Assembly (NCBI GenBank): GCA_963773635.1
Contig: CAVZBW010000005.1
Span: 2,728,001-2,792,000 of the forward strand
Direction: 5' to 3'
DNA length: 64,000 nucleotides
Source: CAVZBW01 sp963773635
Lineage (GTDB): Bacteria > Actinomycetota > Acidimicrobiia > Acidimicrobiales > RAAP-2
Numbering within the stretch: the stretch's first letter is position 1; every line of letters begins with the position of its first letter. Below the pieces are notes generated by a model, which saw only the letters and a list, made by a program, of their open reading frames with translations, made no database searches and was not told the origin of the DNA. Position numbers and translations under genes: made by a program. Shown here piece after piece: positions 41,447 to 49,752 of the stretch.

Positions 41447-43018
41447 TCAGGTCCCTCCCGCCGCGCGGGTCCTGCCGAAGCGGCTCATGAGCACGTAGGT
41501 GGCGGCGAGGGCGAGCACGATCAGGACCGCCCCGTAGGGCGCGGCGGCGGCGAAGGCCACGGTGCGGCTGTTCGCCCAGAATTGCGTGCCGAGGGTGTAC
41601 ATGCTCGGCGGCAGCAGGATCTGCGCGGTGGAGAGGTCGCCGAGCACGAAGGCGAACACCAGCACGGCGCCCGCAGCCAGTCCGGGCCGCACGAGCGGCA
41701 CGGTGACTCTCCAGAGCGTGCGCAGGGGCCCGAGGCCGAGCGAGCGCGCCGACTCCTCCATGGCCGGCTCGATCAGCCCGAGGGTGCTGCGCAGGGCCAC
41801 CACGGCGAAGGGCACGAACAACATGGCCTCCGCGAGGACGAGCAGGGGCACGCTGCCGTAGAGGGGCCGCACGTAATGGCTCGCGGCGTACGCGAGCGCG
41901 ATGCCGGCCACGAGGTCGGGCAGCGCGAAGGACAGGTACACGCTCCGCTCGAGCAGGGTCGAGACCCTGCCTTTGTAGCGCACCGCCAGGATGGCCATCG
42001 GCAGGGCGAGGAGGAGGGCCACGACGGCGGCGCCGAGCCCGAGCAGGATCGAGGTCAAGGTGGCGGGCCACAGGTACTGCAGGTTTGCCGCGGCACTCGA
42101 CAGCGCCGCGCTGCTGCTCTGGGTGAACCAGTACACGAGCATGCCGACGGGGATGCCGAGGCTGATCGCGACCAGTACGCCCAGCCCGACGAGGACCACC
42201 GGTCTGCTGCGCCCGAGCTCGTAACGCACGGCGCCCCGGCGGACGCCGTGGCTCAGCCGCGTGTAGTTGGCACCGCCACGGAGGCGGCTCTCGACGAGGA
42301 GGACGACGAGGCATAAGACGATGGAGAAGAACGAGAGGGCGGCTGCGCCCGAGGCGCTGAAGCTGATCTGGTACTGGGCGTAGATGTTGAGGGTGAACGT
42401 CTGGTACTTGAGCGCCACGAAGGCGTCGAACTCGACCAGCGCGTCGAGGGCGACCAGCAACAGTCCCCCGAGGAGCGCAGGTTGGATCTGCGGCAGCACG
42501 ACGCGGGTGAAGGTCCTCCAGGCCCCGAGCCCGAGTGACCGGGCCGTCTCTTCCAGGGCGGGGTCCATGACCCGGAGGGAGGCGGCGACCAGGAGGAAGA
42601 CGATCGGGTAGTACGAGAAGGCGATGATCCCGGCGGCCCCGGCGAATCCCTGGAGCCACGTGCCGATCGTCGCCCAGGCGTAGCTGGTCACGAACAGGGG
42701 CACCATGAGCGGCGCCACGAGTAGCAGCGCCCAGAGGCGGCGCGCCGGCAGCCGGGTCCGCTCGACCAGCCACGCAGCCGCGACCCCGAGGAGTCCGCAG
42801 ACGGGGGTGGCGACGAGCGCGACCAGGAGGGTGTGTCCGAGGAGGCTCAGGGAAGAGGAGTTCTTGATCGAGGCCCACGCACCCGACCACCCACCCTGGA
42901 AGGCCTGGACGATCGTGAAGACGACCGGCAGCACCACGATCAGGGCGACCACCAGGCAGACGAGGAACAGCCCGCGCGGGACGTTCGCGATGCGCCTTCC
43001 GGATGCCGTCGGTGACAT
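41447..43018 (-). CDS. ABC transporter permease, two fused inner-membrane domains (FbpB-like)
   Basis: 523 residues with about 12 hydrophobic helices and two EAA loops: EETARSLGLGAWRTFTRVVLPQIQPAL (about 182) and EESARSLGLGPLRTLWRVTVPLVRPGL (about 432). Doubled EAA motifs in one chain are typical of FbpB-type iron importers. TACAAT (minus strand 43108-43103) may be a -10 element, 85 bases upstream. It starts the operon permease-ATPase-binding protein-LppX-like; its stop is one base from the ATPase start. Confidence 0.9.
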   Translation of the reverse strand: MSPTASGRRIANVPRGLFLVCLVVALIVVLPVVFTIVQAFQGGWSGAWASIKNSSSLSLLGHTLLVALVATPVCGLLGVAAAWLVERTRLPARRLWALLLVAPLMVPLFVTSYAWATIGTWLQGFAGAAGIIAFSYYPIVFLLVAASLRVMDPALEETARSLGLGAWRTFTRVVLPQIQPALLGGLLLVALDALVEFDAFVALKYQTFTLNIYAQYQISFSASGAAALSFFSIVLCLVVLLVESRLRGGANYTRLSHGVRRGAVRYELGRSRPVVLVGLGVLVAISLGIPVGMLVYWFTQSSSAALSSAAANLQYLWPATLTSILLGLGAAVVALLLALPMAILAVRYKGRVSTLLERSVYLSFALPDLVAGIALAYAASHYVRPLYGSVPLLVLAEAMLFVPFAVVALRSTLGLIEPAMEESARSLGLGPLRTLWRVTVPLVRPGLAAGAVLVFAFVLGDLSTAQILLPPSMYTLGTQFWANSRTVAFAAAAPYGAVLIVLALAATYVLMSRFGRTRAAGGT

Positions 43019-43240
43019 GATCAGTGGCGTTCACCCGGTGGGATGCGGGCGGTACGCCCGCTCTGGTCGCCGACCGACCTCCATCCCGGGAAGCACCACC
43101 GTATTGTAGGAGCAGCGACGATCGTATCTGAGGGCGTCCTAATCCCGAGGGGACTCCTGCATGCTCCGAGAGCGTTGTGCCGGTGGCCCCAACTCGCCCG
43201 GACGGCCGGTTTTCCGTGACGGGCGATTTTGACCCCTTAC

Positions 43241-43255
43241 TACTACGACGTGTAG
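43241..43255. promoter_or_regulatory. Candidate metal-responsive operator 1 (TACTACGnnnTGTAG)
   Basis: TACTACGACGTGTAG, containing CTAC-GACGT-GTAG, lies 37 bases before the sco1-like start. The same pattern recurs at 47080-47094. It is loosely like CopY/BlaI operators, built from TAC/GTA arms. Binding by the BlaI-type regulator at 44805-45251 is inference. Confidence 0.6.
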
Positions 43256-43291
43256 AACAGCAGGCTGTTGCCGACGGGCCGGGAGGACGTG

Positions 43292-44056
43292 ATGGTCGAT
43301 AGAGGACAGGCGAGAAGAGCGTTGCTCGTCATCTCGACCATGGTCAGCGTTCTCATCTTCGCGCTCAGCTCTGCTTCAGCGGGCGCGCTCTCCGCGAGTG
43401 CCGGTGCTCAGGTCAACCGCCCGGTGCCGGCGTCCATACAGGACATCCCGCTCACCAACCAGCTCGACCAGCCCGTAAGCCTCTCGACGTGGAGTGGCAA
43501 GACGGTCGTGCTCGTTCCCTTCCTGACACTGTGTTCGGACATCTGCCCTCTCACCACGGGTGTCCTTTACCAGGTTCAGCGTGCGTTGAAGAAGGACCAT
43601 GCCTCCGGGCAGGTGCAGATCGTCGAGCTGACCGTCGATCCCGGTCGCGACGACCCCGCCCGGTTGGCCGCCTACGCCAACTTGACGGGCGCCAACTGGC
43701 AGCTGGTCACCGAGTCGCCGACCGACCTGGCCACGATCGCCAAGTTCTTCGGTTTCTCCTACCAGAAGGTGCCCGAGGACAATCCCCCCGATATCGACTG
43801 GCTGACCGGCAAGCCGCTTACCTACGACCTCGACCACTCCGACGGCTTCGTCATCCTCGACCCCAAGGGGAACGAGCGGTTCGTGAACGGTGCCGCCCCC
43901 GATTTCAAGGGGCGGCTCAACCCCAAGCTCGAGCACTTCCTCTCGCCGCTCGGCCACCAGCACCAGGATCACCCGGCGAAGCCGAGCTACACGGCCGCGA
44001 CCATCCTCGGGGCCCTCGGGCTCTCGCTGCACCGCAACCTGGCGGCTGCTGGTTGA
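43292..44056 (+). CDS. Sco1/SenC-family copper protein
   Basis: 254 residues from the ATG at 43292 (GGGAGGACGTG upstream); in-frame starts further up would overlap the ribosome site. A Sec signal peptide or membrane anchor (LLVISTMVSVLIFALSSASAG) precedes a thioredoxin-like domain with CxxxC (CSDIC, C81 and C85) and the third copper ligand His in YDLDHSDGFVILD. Sco proteins deliver copper to cytochrome oxidase or buffer it. The C-terminus ends in a second hydrophobic stretch (YTAATILGALGLSL). The next gene starts on its stop (TTGA). Operator-like site 1 lies upstream. Confidence 0.9.
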   Translation: MVDRGQARRALLVISTMVSVLIFALSSASAGALSASAGAQVNRPVPASIQDIPLTNQLDQPVSLSTWSGKTVVLVPFLTLCSDICPLTTGVLYQVQRALKKDHASGQVQIVELTVDPGRDDPARLAAYANLTGANWQLVTESPTDLATIAKFFGFSYQKVPEDNPPDIDWLTGKPLTYDLDHSDGFVILDPKGNERFVNGAAPDFKGRLNPKLEHFLSPLGHQHQDHPAKPSYTAATILGALGLSLHRNLAAAG

Positions 44057-44559
44057 ACGGGTCCCGCCATGCCCACCGCCGGCTGCGGTGGGGGGCGCCG
44101 CTGGTCCTTGTCTCCTCGATGGCGCTCGCGGCCTGCGGCGGCGGGTCGCCGAGCTCCATCGCAAAGACATCCCATCCGAGCGGCCCCACCTACGAGGTCT
44201 CCACGGCCAAGGTCGGAAACCTCGGGACGATCCTCATCGACGGGAAGGGTTACACGCTCTACCTGTTCCTCCCCGACAACGCGTCCGGACGGTCGACCTG
44301 CTTCGGCCTCTGCGCAGCACAGTGGCCGCCGCTCACGCTGCCGAGCGACGTCTCTTCCCCCGTCGCGGGCCCGGGCGTGAAGTCCACGCTCCTGGGCACG
44401 ACGACCAGGCCGGGCGGAGCTCGCCAGGTCACCTACGCGGGCTGGCCGCTCTACCTGTGGCCCAACGACACCCAGCCGGGTCAGGCGACGGGCCAGGGCA
44501 TCAACAACCTCGGCGGGCTCTGGTACGTCGTGAGCCCATCCGGCGAAGCCGTGCGCTGA
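44053..44559 (+). CDS. Lipoprotein with two Yx(F/W)-type repeats (COG4315-like)
   Basis: 168 residues from TTG. The signal peptide (LRWGAPLVLVSSMALAAC) ends in a lipobox (ALAAC). The mature part has paired YTLYLFLPDN and WPLYLWPNDTQPG segments, CFGLCAAQWPPL and the end GGLWYVVSPSGEAV, matching the predicted lipoproteins of the COG4315 group. Their role is unknown, but they recur near copper and oxidase genes. Translation is coupled to sco1. It converges with the metallothionein gene, 14 bases between stops. Confidence 0.85.
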   Translation: MNGSRHAHRRLRWGAPLVLVSSMALAACGGGSPSSIAKTSHPSGPTYEVSTAKVGNLGTILIDGKGYTLYLFLPDNASGRSTCFGLCAAQWPPLTLPSDVSSPVAGPGVKSTLLGTTTRPGGARQVTYAGWPLYLWPNDTQPGQATGQGINNLGGLWYVVSPSGEAVR

Positions 44560-44573
44560 TCGCTACGCCCGGC

Positions 44574-44741
44574 CTACCTCCCCGTGGGATCGTCCAGGGG
44601 GAGCAGCGGTGTCCCGCAGGCGCACATGTACGTCGAGTCGGGCGTAACCCCCGGACAGTGGCACTCGGCTTGGATGACGATTCGGCAGTTGCACTCTTGA
44701 TGGGTGCAGGTGAGAACCATTCCCTGGGTGTACTCGGGCAC
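44574..44741 (-). CDS. MymT-like metallothionein
   Basis: 55 residues from GTG at 44741, with GAGG five bases upstream. Seven cysteines are arranged TC-x4-CxC-x7-CxC-x10-CxC: MPEYTQGMVLTCTHQECNCR then IVIQAECHCPG and STYMCACGTPL. The spacing is that of mycobacterial MymT, a copper(I)-binding metallothionein, apart from two extra residues in the last gap. The gene is small and easily missed. It lies 63 bases downstream of the cysteine-rich BlaI-type regulator on the same strand, probably one transcript. Copper as the metal is inferred from neighbours. Confidence 0.85.
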   Translation of the reverse strand: MPEYTQGMVLTCTHQECNCRIVIQAECHCPGVTPDSTYMCACGTPLLPLDDPTGR

Positions 44742-44804
44742 TTCTACCTCACTTTGACGACTCGCCGCCGGGTGCGAGACAGCCCTCTTCCGGACTGGCC
44801 GCGA

Positions 44805-45251
44805 TCACCGACGTGACCGCGTGGGCTTGCGACCGGCCCTGGGAAGGGCCTGTCGCAGGATCTCGGCCTGGAGCACGGACACCGTCTCCGCGAAACGCTC
44901 GAGTGTCGTGCTCGGATCACCGCTGGCTTCCAGTGCCTCCCACATCAGCTGTGCACCGTGGTCACCCTGCGTGTTGACCGCCGCGAAGCGCACCGTGCGA
45001 CCCTCGAGTCGCCTTCGCAGCAGACCCTTGTTGGACAGACGGTCGAGGACTGTCGCCACCGTCGTATAGGCGTGGTCGGGGAGGCGGTCGGCAACGGCTC
45101 GGCCAGTCTGCTCCTGGCCTGGGCGTTCCCAGAGGATCTCCATGACCCTTTGCTCGAGCTGGCCCAGCCGCACCGTGCCGCACCGGCAGTCGGTGCACGT
45201 GCACGGGGAGCAGGTGCATCTCGGGTTGTCGCACGTTCTCGTCATGCTCAT
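44805..45251 (-). CDS. BlaI/MecI/CopY-family repressor with a cysteine-rich N-terminus
   Basis: 148 residues; the ATG at 45251 is chosen, ATG 45245 and GTG 45260 are close alternatives. Residues 7-24 contain seven cysteines (CDNPRCTCSPCTCTDCRCG). Then a winged helix of the BlaI/CopY type: LGQLEQRVMEILWERPGQEQTGRAVADRL and AYTTVATVLDRLSNKGLLRRRLEGRTVRFAAV, with a dimerisation helix (ALEASGDPSTTLERFAETVSVLQAEIL). CopY of Enterococcus senses copper through a C-terminal CxC cluster; here the cluster is N-terminal. Metal sensing and control of this island are inferred. Confidence 0.85.
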   Translation of the reverse strand: MSMTRTCDNPRCTCSPCTCTDCRCGTVRLGQLEQRVMEILWERPGQEQTGRAVADRLPDHAYTTVATVLDRLSNKGLLRRRLEGRTVRFAAVNTQGDHGAQLMWEALEASGDPSTTLERFAETVSVLQAEILRQALPRAGRKPTRSRR

Positions 45252-45312
45252 TGCCAGCACCCGTCCAGTGACGTCCGACCCTCAACAGGGGCAGCGTTTG
45301 CGAAAGCTCCGC

Positions 45313-45999
45313 TCACACCATCAGGACGAGCATATAAGCCATTGTCACGCACATGGCGATGTGGCACGCGACCTCAAGTCGTGGGGCGATCGGGGACTCT
45401 TGGCCCCGAGTCACCGTCCCACGGTGGGTCGTGTCTGCCCCGTTGTTGGGCGACGATCCCGTACCGACCGTAGAGAGCGCCACGATCCGTGACGGGGAGC
45501 GCCTCCCGATCGCGTCGAGCTGCCGGACTGCCGATACGAGCAGGACGACGACGAGGAACAACGTGAGGAGCGGGTCGCCCTCGCTCGGAGCGGCCGACAT
45601 CGAAATGCCGGCCAAGTGTCGTGAAGACGGCATCGGCATACCGAGCCAGTACATGTAGAGCATCGAGCAGGCCATGACCATGTGGATGAGCGGGTGCGCT
45701 GCGTGATCCGTGGCGGCAGACGCCCAGAGCCCGTTGTCGGCCAGGCGCCGTAGGGTGAGGTAGAGGAAGTACGACGCCATGATGGCGAAGACCACTTCCC
45801 AGAGCCCGACGGGAAGCGCATTCCAATGCGGGGCCAGCATCCCCGCCATACCGAGCCCCATCAGCACGTGGGCGATGTCGACGTCGGAATGCGTGCGGCG
45901 ACCGAGGCGCCCGGCGAGGAGCGACCGCCCCAGGCAGTAGACGGAGACGGCGATCATCAACATGGCGAAGGTGTAGGCGAGCCATGTGGGATCCGGCAC
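45313..45999 (-). CDS. DUF5134-type Met/His-rich membrane protein
   Basis: 228 residues with about six hydrophobic helices. Starts MPDPTWLAYTFAMLMIAVSVYC; DIAHVLMGLGMAGMLAPHWN and HMVMACSMLYMYWLGMPMPSSRH are rich in Met and His and fit the actinobacterial DUF5134 family. Such clusters could bind copper; that is inference. Its ATG follows the stop of the next membrane protein gene by three bases, and it precedes the BlaI-type regulator on the same strand. Confidence 0.8.
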   Translation of the reverse strand: MPDPTWLAYTFAMLMIAVSVYCLGRSLLAGRLGRRTHSDVDIAHVLMGLGMAGMLAPHWNALPVGLWEVVFAIMASYFLYLTLRRLADNGLWASAATDHAAHPLIHMVMACSMLYMYWLGMPMPSSRHLAGISMSAAPSEGDPLLTLFLVVVLLVSAVRQLDAIGRRSPSRIVALSTVGTGSSPNNGADTTHRGTVTRGQESPIAPRLEVACHIAMCVTMAYMLVLMV

Positions 46000-46002
46000 C
46001 GT

Positions 46003-47028
46003 TCAAACCGCCCGCACGAGCCGCCCGGATGCCCCCACCCCGGGCGTCCGGACGGCTTCGGTCGCCGGATTCGGCTGCACCGGCCAATAGGCGAGGGCGA
46101 GCGCTATGAGAAGCGGCCCGGAGTTGGGATCGGTCGCGCCCCCGGCGAGGATCATTCCGAGGTTCTGACCGAAGAGCCAGATCACAGCTGCGGTGATCAT
46201 CGCCAGGACGAGGATCGCTCGGGCCAGGGGTGGCGGGAAGAAGATCCCGGTGGCCACGACGAGGAAGACCGCGGTCAGGACGACGGCGACCGTGAGTCCC
46301 TGCTGGGAGATGAGGGATTCGACGTGACGGTCGAGGGTGGCCAGCCAGCTGGGCTCGCTCTGGCTCGCGTCGTCGATGACGTCGTGGATGCCCTGAGGAG
46401 ACCGGCCCGAGCCCGTCATCGTGAGGAACGCCATCAGGACCCAGAGGACCGCCCACACGGCCTTGGAGGCGGCCTCTCCGACTCCGCGGGCGGCGACGGA
46501 GACCGGGTGTGATCCGCCACGCTCAGCGGGCCACAGGACCACCGCGAGGAGGGCGTAGAAGAGCACCGCTCCCGGACCTCCGCCAACCGGCGTTCCGTTC
46601 CCGTGGAGCACCCCGCCGAGGCCTTCGCCGAACCACCACACGCCGAGCGACCACACGATGGAGGCGGCCAGGGAGGCCTTCACGGTGGGCCGACACGCGA
46701 TCCCCAGTCCGATCAGGACTTGGATGAGCGCGAAGAGCCCGTTCGTGAGGCCAGGGTGGTGCGAGACGATCGACGCGTTCCAGCTGATCGACTGGGCGAT
46801 GGTGTGTGGGTTGCCGTCTGCCGTGGCGTCGAGCATCCCGCTGAACCCGTTCGGGCCGGTCGTGAACATGAAGGACTGCAGCTGCAGCACCCCGTCGATC
46901 AGCCAGAGCGCCGCCAGCGTGAGCTGCAGCAGGCGGCGTTGGTCCGTCCTGCTGCGCCGTCGCCCGATATCGGCGGCGCCGAGGCGGACGGGGCGCTCAA
47001 CGGTGACGCGTTCGCTCTGCAGGGTCAT
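46003..47028 (-). CDS. Multi-helix membrane protein of the copper island
   Basis: 341 residues, about eight hydrophobic helices. The segment LTLAALWLIDGVLQLQSFMFTTG, then NASIVSHHPGLTNGLFALIQVLIGLGIACRP, has a DoxX-like look without a firm family match. Between helices lies a polar loop with acidic residues (SGRSPQGIHDVIDDASQSEP). It is the first gene of the leftward run (this gene-DUF5134-regulator-metallothionein), divergent from the HMA/CopA genes across the region with operator 2. Confidence 0.75.
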   Translation of the reverse strand: MTLQSERVTVERPVRLGAADIGRRRSRTDQRRLLQLTLAALWLIDGVLQLQSFMFTTGPNGFSGMLDATADGNPHTIAQSISWNASIVSHHPGLTNGLFALIQVLIGLGIACRPTVKASLAASIVWSLGVWWFGEGLGGVLHGNGTPVGGGPGAVLFYALLAVVLWPAERGGSHPVSVAARGVGEAASKAVWAVLWVLMAFLTMTGSGRSPQGIHDVIDDASQSEPSWLATLDRHVESLISQQGLTVAVVLTAVFLVVATGIFFPPPLARAILVLAMITAAVIWLFGQNLGMILAGGATDPNSGPLLIALALAYWPVQPNPATEAVRTPGVGASGRLVRAV

Positions 47029-47079
47029 GTCGCCTCGCAGGTGGGGTCGGGCCTGCGTCGGTCGCCCCCGATCGGCCCC

Positions 47080-47094
47080 TACTACGCTTTGTAG
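47080..47094. promoter_or_regulatory. Candidate metal-responsive operator 2 (TACTACGnnnTGTAG)
   Basis: TACTACGCTTTGTAG in the 153-base divergent region; ACTAC-GCTTT-GTAGT is a perfect inverted repeat. It shares nine or more positions in the same register with the site at 43241-43255. From here it could control both the leftward membrane-protein/regulator/metallothionein operon and the rightward copZ-copA pair. Confidence 0.62.
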
Positions 47095-47181
47095 TTGGGT
47101 TTCCTATTTGTACCAGAAGCGGAGGGGGTCGCCAAGTTCCGCATTGGCGGACCACTGCCGGGAGCGTTCTAGGATCGCCGG

Positions 47182-47424
47182 GTGCCCTCCGAACCGCGGG
47201 ACACCGTCACGCTCGGCGTCGCCGGTATGCACTGTGCCTCGTGCGTTGCCCTCCTCGAAGAGGTGCTCGTGGAGGAGCCAGGGGTACTACGCGCCATGGT
47301 CGACCTCGACGCCGGCACCGCCAAGGTGATCTTCGATCCCTCCGAGATCGACGCCGGCAGGCTCTGCGCTCTCGTGACCGAGCAGGGCTATCCGGCGTCC
47401 GTGGCCGCGAGCACTGCCTCCTAG
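47182..47424 (+). CDS. CopZ-like heavy-metal-associated (HMA) domain protein
   Basis: 80 residues from GTG. A single HMA domain with GMHCASC (C17xxC20) and the ferredoxin-like pattern VALLEEVLVEEPGVLRAMVDLDAGTAKVIFDP. Copper chaperones of this size hand Cu(I) to P-type ATPases; the copA gene follows 11 bases later, supporting the role. The ribosome site is weak (AGGAT). Confidence 0.88.
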   Translation: MPSEPRDTVTLGVAGMHCASCVALLEEVLVEEPGVLRAMVDLDAGTAKVIFDPSEIDAGRLCALVTEQGYPASVAASTAS

Positions 47425-47435
47425 CGCCCGACCAG

Positions 47436-49703
47436 ATGGCCCTCACCGCTAGCCGCGCCCGGGCCACCACCACCTCGCCACGAGAGGTCTCCCTCACCAT
47501 CGACGGCATGACGTGTGGTGCCTGCGCGGCTCGCATCGAGCGGCGCCTCAATCGCCTCGACGGCGTGCAGGCCCGGGTGAACTATGCGACCGAGCGCGCC
47601 ACCGTCGTCCTGCCGGACGACCTGACGGTCGACCAGCTGATCCGAACCGTCTCCGCGACCGGGTACTCGGCGCAGGTCGTGCGCGACGAGGTGCGGGAGG
47701 TGGCGGCGGAGGGCGATGAGGTGGAACGGCGGGTCCGCTCGCTGAGGAGGCGCCTCATCGTGTCGGCGCTTCTCTTCATGCCCCTCTGCGATACGTCCAT
47801 CGCGTTCTCGATCGTGCCGACGTTGCGGTTCCCGGGCTGGCAGTGGCTGCTGGTGGTCTTGGCCGCCCCAGTCGTGACCTGGGCAGCCTGGCCCTTCTAC
47901 CAGGCGGCCGTACGGAGCGCCCGGCACGGCGTGGCGACCATGGACACGCTCGTCTCGATGGGCATCCTCTCGGCCACCGGCTGGTCGTTGTACGCGATGT
48001 TCTTCCGGGACACCGATCGTTCCGCCGAGTCTGCGCTTTATGTCCTGATCCATCGATCGGGCGGTTCGATCTACCTGGACGTGGCCGCAGGGGTGACCAC
48101 GTTCCTGCTGCTCGGCCGATACTTCGAGGCGTGGTCGAGGAAGCGGAGCGGCAGCGCGCTGCGTGCCCTCGCCACAGTCGGGGCGAAGGAGGCCACGGTT
48201 CTCGACGATTCGGGCGTCGAGTCCAGGCGTCCGACGGCGGAGCTCAGGGTCGACGACAGGTTCGTCGTACGACCCGGCGAGACGGTCGCGACCGACGGCG
48301 AGGTCGTCGCCGGGCAGACCGCCGTCGATCGTCGTGTGATGACCGGCGAATCGCTGCCTGCGGAAGCGGGCCCCGGTGACGGCGTCCTCGGGGGGACGGT
48401 CGCGCTCACCGGTCGCATCGTGGTCCGGGCCACCAAGGTGGGTGGGGACACCCAACTGGCCCAGATGTTGCACCTTGTCGAGCGGGCCCAAAACGAGAAG
48501 GCCGCCGTGCAGAAACTGGCCGACCGCATCGCCAACGTGTTTGTCCCGCTGGTCGTGGGCGTCGCTCTGATCACCCTGATCTCGTGGTGGATGGTCACCG
48601 GTTCGGCGTCGGCCGCCTTTAGCCCGGCGTTGTCGGTGCTGATCATCGCGTGCCCGTGCGCCTTGGGGCTGGCCACGCCTGCGGCCCTGTTCGTGGCGTC
48701 TGGGACGGGGGCCCGCTTCGGCATCTTCTTCAAGGGCTATCGCTCCCTCGAGGCCTCTCGTGCGGTCGACACTGTCGTCCTCGACAAGACCGGCACCCTT
48801 ACCGAGGGTCGGATGGCAGTCGCCCACGTCGAGCCCGCTTCCGGCACGGCTCGAAGCACGCTGCTCCGCCTTGCCGGCGCGGTCGAAGCTGCATCGGAGC
48901 ACCCCGTGGGCCGGGCCGTCGCAGCTGCGGCCGCCGAGGAGCTCGGGGCACTTCCGACGGTCGAGTCCTTCCTGGCGCAGCCGGGGCTGGGTGTGAGCGG
49001 TGTCGTCGACGGGGACTGCGTCTCCGTCGGGCGCCCCGGCCACGACGATGACGCGGACGAGCTGGGCCCCTCGATATGGAGCCTCTGTCGGACCTGGGAG
49101 GAGCGGGGGTGCACCGTGGTGGTGGTGCGGCGCGGAGGCAGTTTCATCGGGCTACTGGCGGTATCCGACGTCGTCCGCCCATCGGCCGCCCCCGCCGTGT
49201 CCCGCCTGCGACGCCTCGGTCTCGACTGCCTGCTGTTGACCGGAGACAGCGAGACGACCGCAGGAGTTGTCGCCGGGTCCGTCGGCGTCGACAGGGTTGT
49301 CGCTGGAGCGCTCCCGACCGAGAAGGTGGCGATAGTCCGCCAGCTCCAAGACGAGGGTCGGTCGGTGGCCATGGTGGGAGACGGGGTCAACGATGCACCG
49401 GCCCTGGCCGTCGCCGACCTCGGCCTGGCGATCGGCTCGGGCACCGATGTGGCCATCAACGCCGCGGACCTGATCATCGTCCGCAGCGACCTCCGGGTCG
49501 TCGCGACCGCCATCACTCTCGCTCGGCGGACCCTCAGGACGATCCGCGGCAACCTCGCCTGGGCGTTTGCTTACAACCTGGTCGCGATACCGGTCGCCGC
49601 GGCCGGCCTGCTCAACCCCCTTATCGCCGGCGCGGCGATGGCCCTGTCGTCGGGATTCGTGGTCTGGAACAGCTCGCGCCTGAGCCGGATCCCCCCGCCG
49701 TAA
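47436..49703 (+). CDS. copA: Copper-exporting P1B-type ATPase (CopA-like)
   Basis: 755 residues. N-terminal HMA domain with GMTCGAC (C27, C30), eight membrane helices, actuator motif TGES, the intramembrane metal site CPC (406-408; ACPCALGLATP), phosphorylation motif DKTGTLTEG (D450), HP in EHPVG and GDGVNDAPA (about 648). CPC with an N-terminal HMA domain is the P1B-1 copper(I) or silver signature. The ATG at 47436 gives a normal N-terminus. It is the last gene of the rightward copper pair. Confidence 0.95.
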   Translation: MALTASRARATTTSPREVSLTIDGMTCGACAARIERRLNRLDGVQARVNYATERATVVLPDDLTVDQLIRTVSATGYSAQVVRDEVREVAAEGDEVERRVRSLRRRLIVSALLFMPLCDTSIAFSIVPTLRFPGWQWLLVVLAAPVVTWAAWPFYQAAVRSARHGVATMDTLVSMGILSATGWSLYAMFFRDTDRSAESALYVLIHRSGGSIYLDVAAGVTTFLLLGRYFEAWSRKRSGSALRALATVGAKEATVLDDSGVESRRPTAELRVDDRFVVRPGETVATDGEVVAGQTAVDRRVMTGESLPAEAGPGDGVLGGTVALTGRIVVRATKVGGDTQLAQMLHLVERAQNEKAAVQKLADRIANVFVPLVVGVALITLISWWMVTGSASAAFSPALSVLIIACPCALGLATPAALFVASGTGARFGIFFKGYRSLEASRAVDTVVLDKTGTLTEGRMAVAHVEPASGTARSTLLRLAGAVEAASEHPVGRAVAAAAAEELGALPTVESFLAQPGLGVSGVVDGDCVSVGRPGHDDDADELGPSIWSLCRTWEERGCTVVVVRRGGSFIGLLAVSDVVRPSAAPAVSRLRRLGLDCLLLTGDSETTAGVVAGSVGVDRVVAGALPTEKVAIVRQLQDEGRSVAMVGDGVNDAPALAVADLGLAIGSGTDVAINAADLIIVRSDLRVVATAITLARRTLRTIRGNLAWAFAYNLVAIPVAAAGLLNPLIAGAAMALSSGFVVWNSSRLSRIPPP

Positions 49704-49752
49704 GGCACTGCGAACCTGGCGACAGCAGTGGTCCGGCGGCGCGCCGCCGGGG

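Noticed and set aside
43100..43240. IdeR/Fur box near the iron ABC operon
   Set aside because: No TTAGGTTAGGCTAACCTAA-like sequence was visible; only a plain -10 candidate was found.
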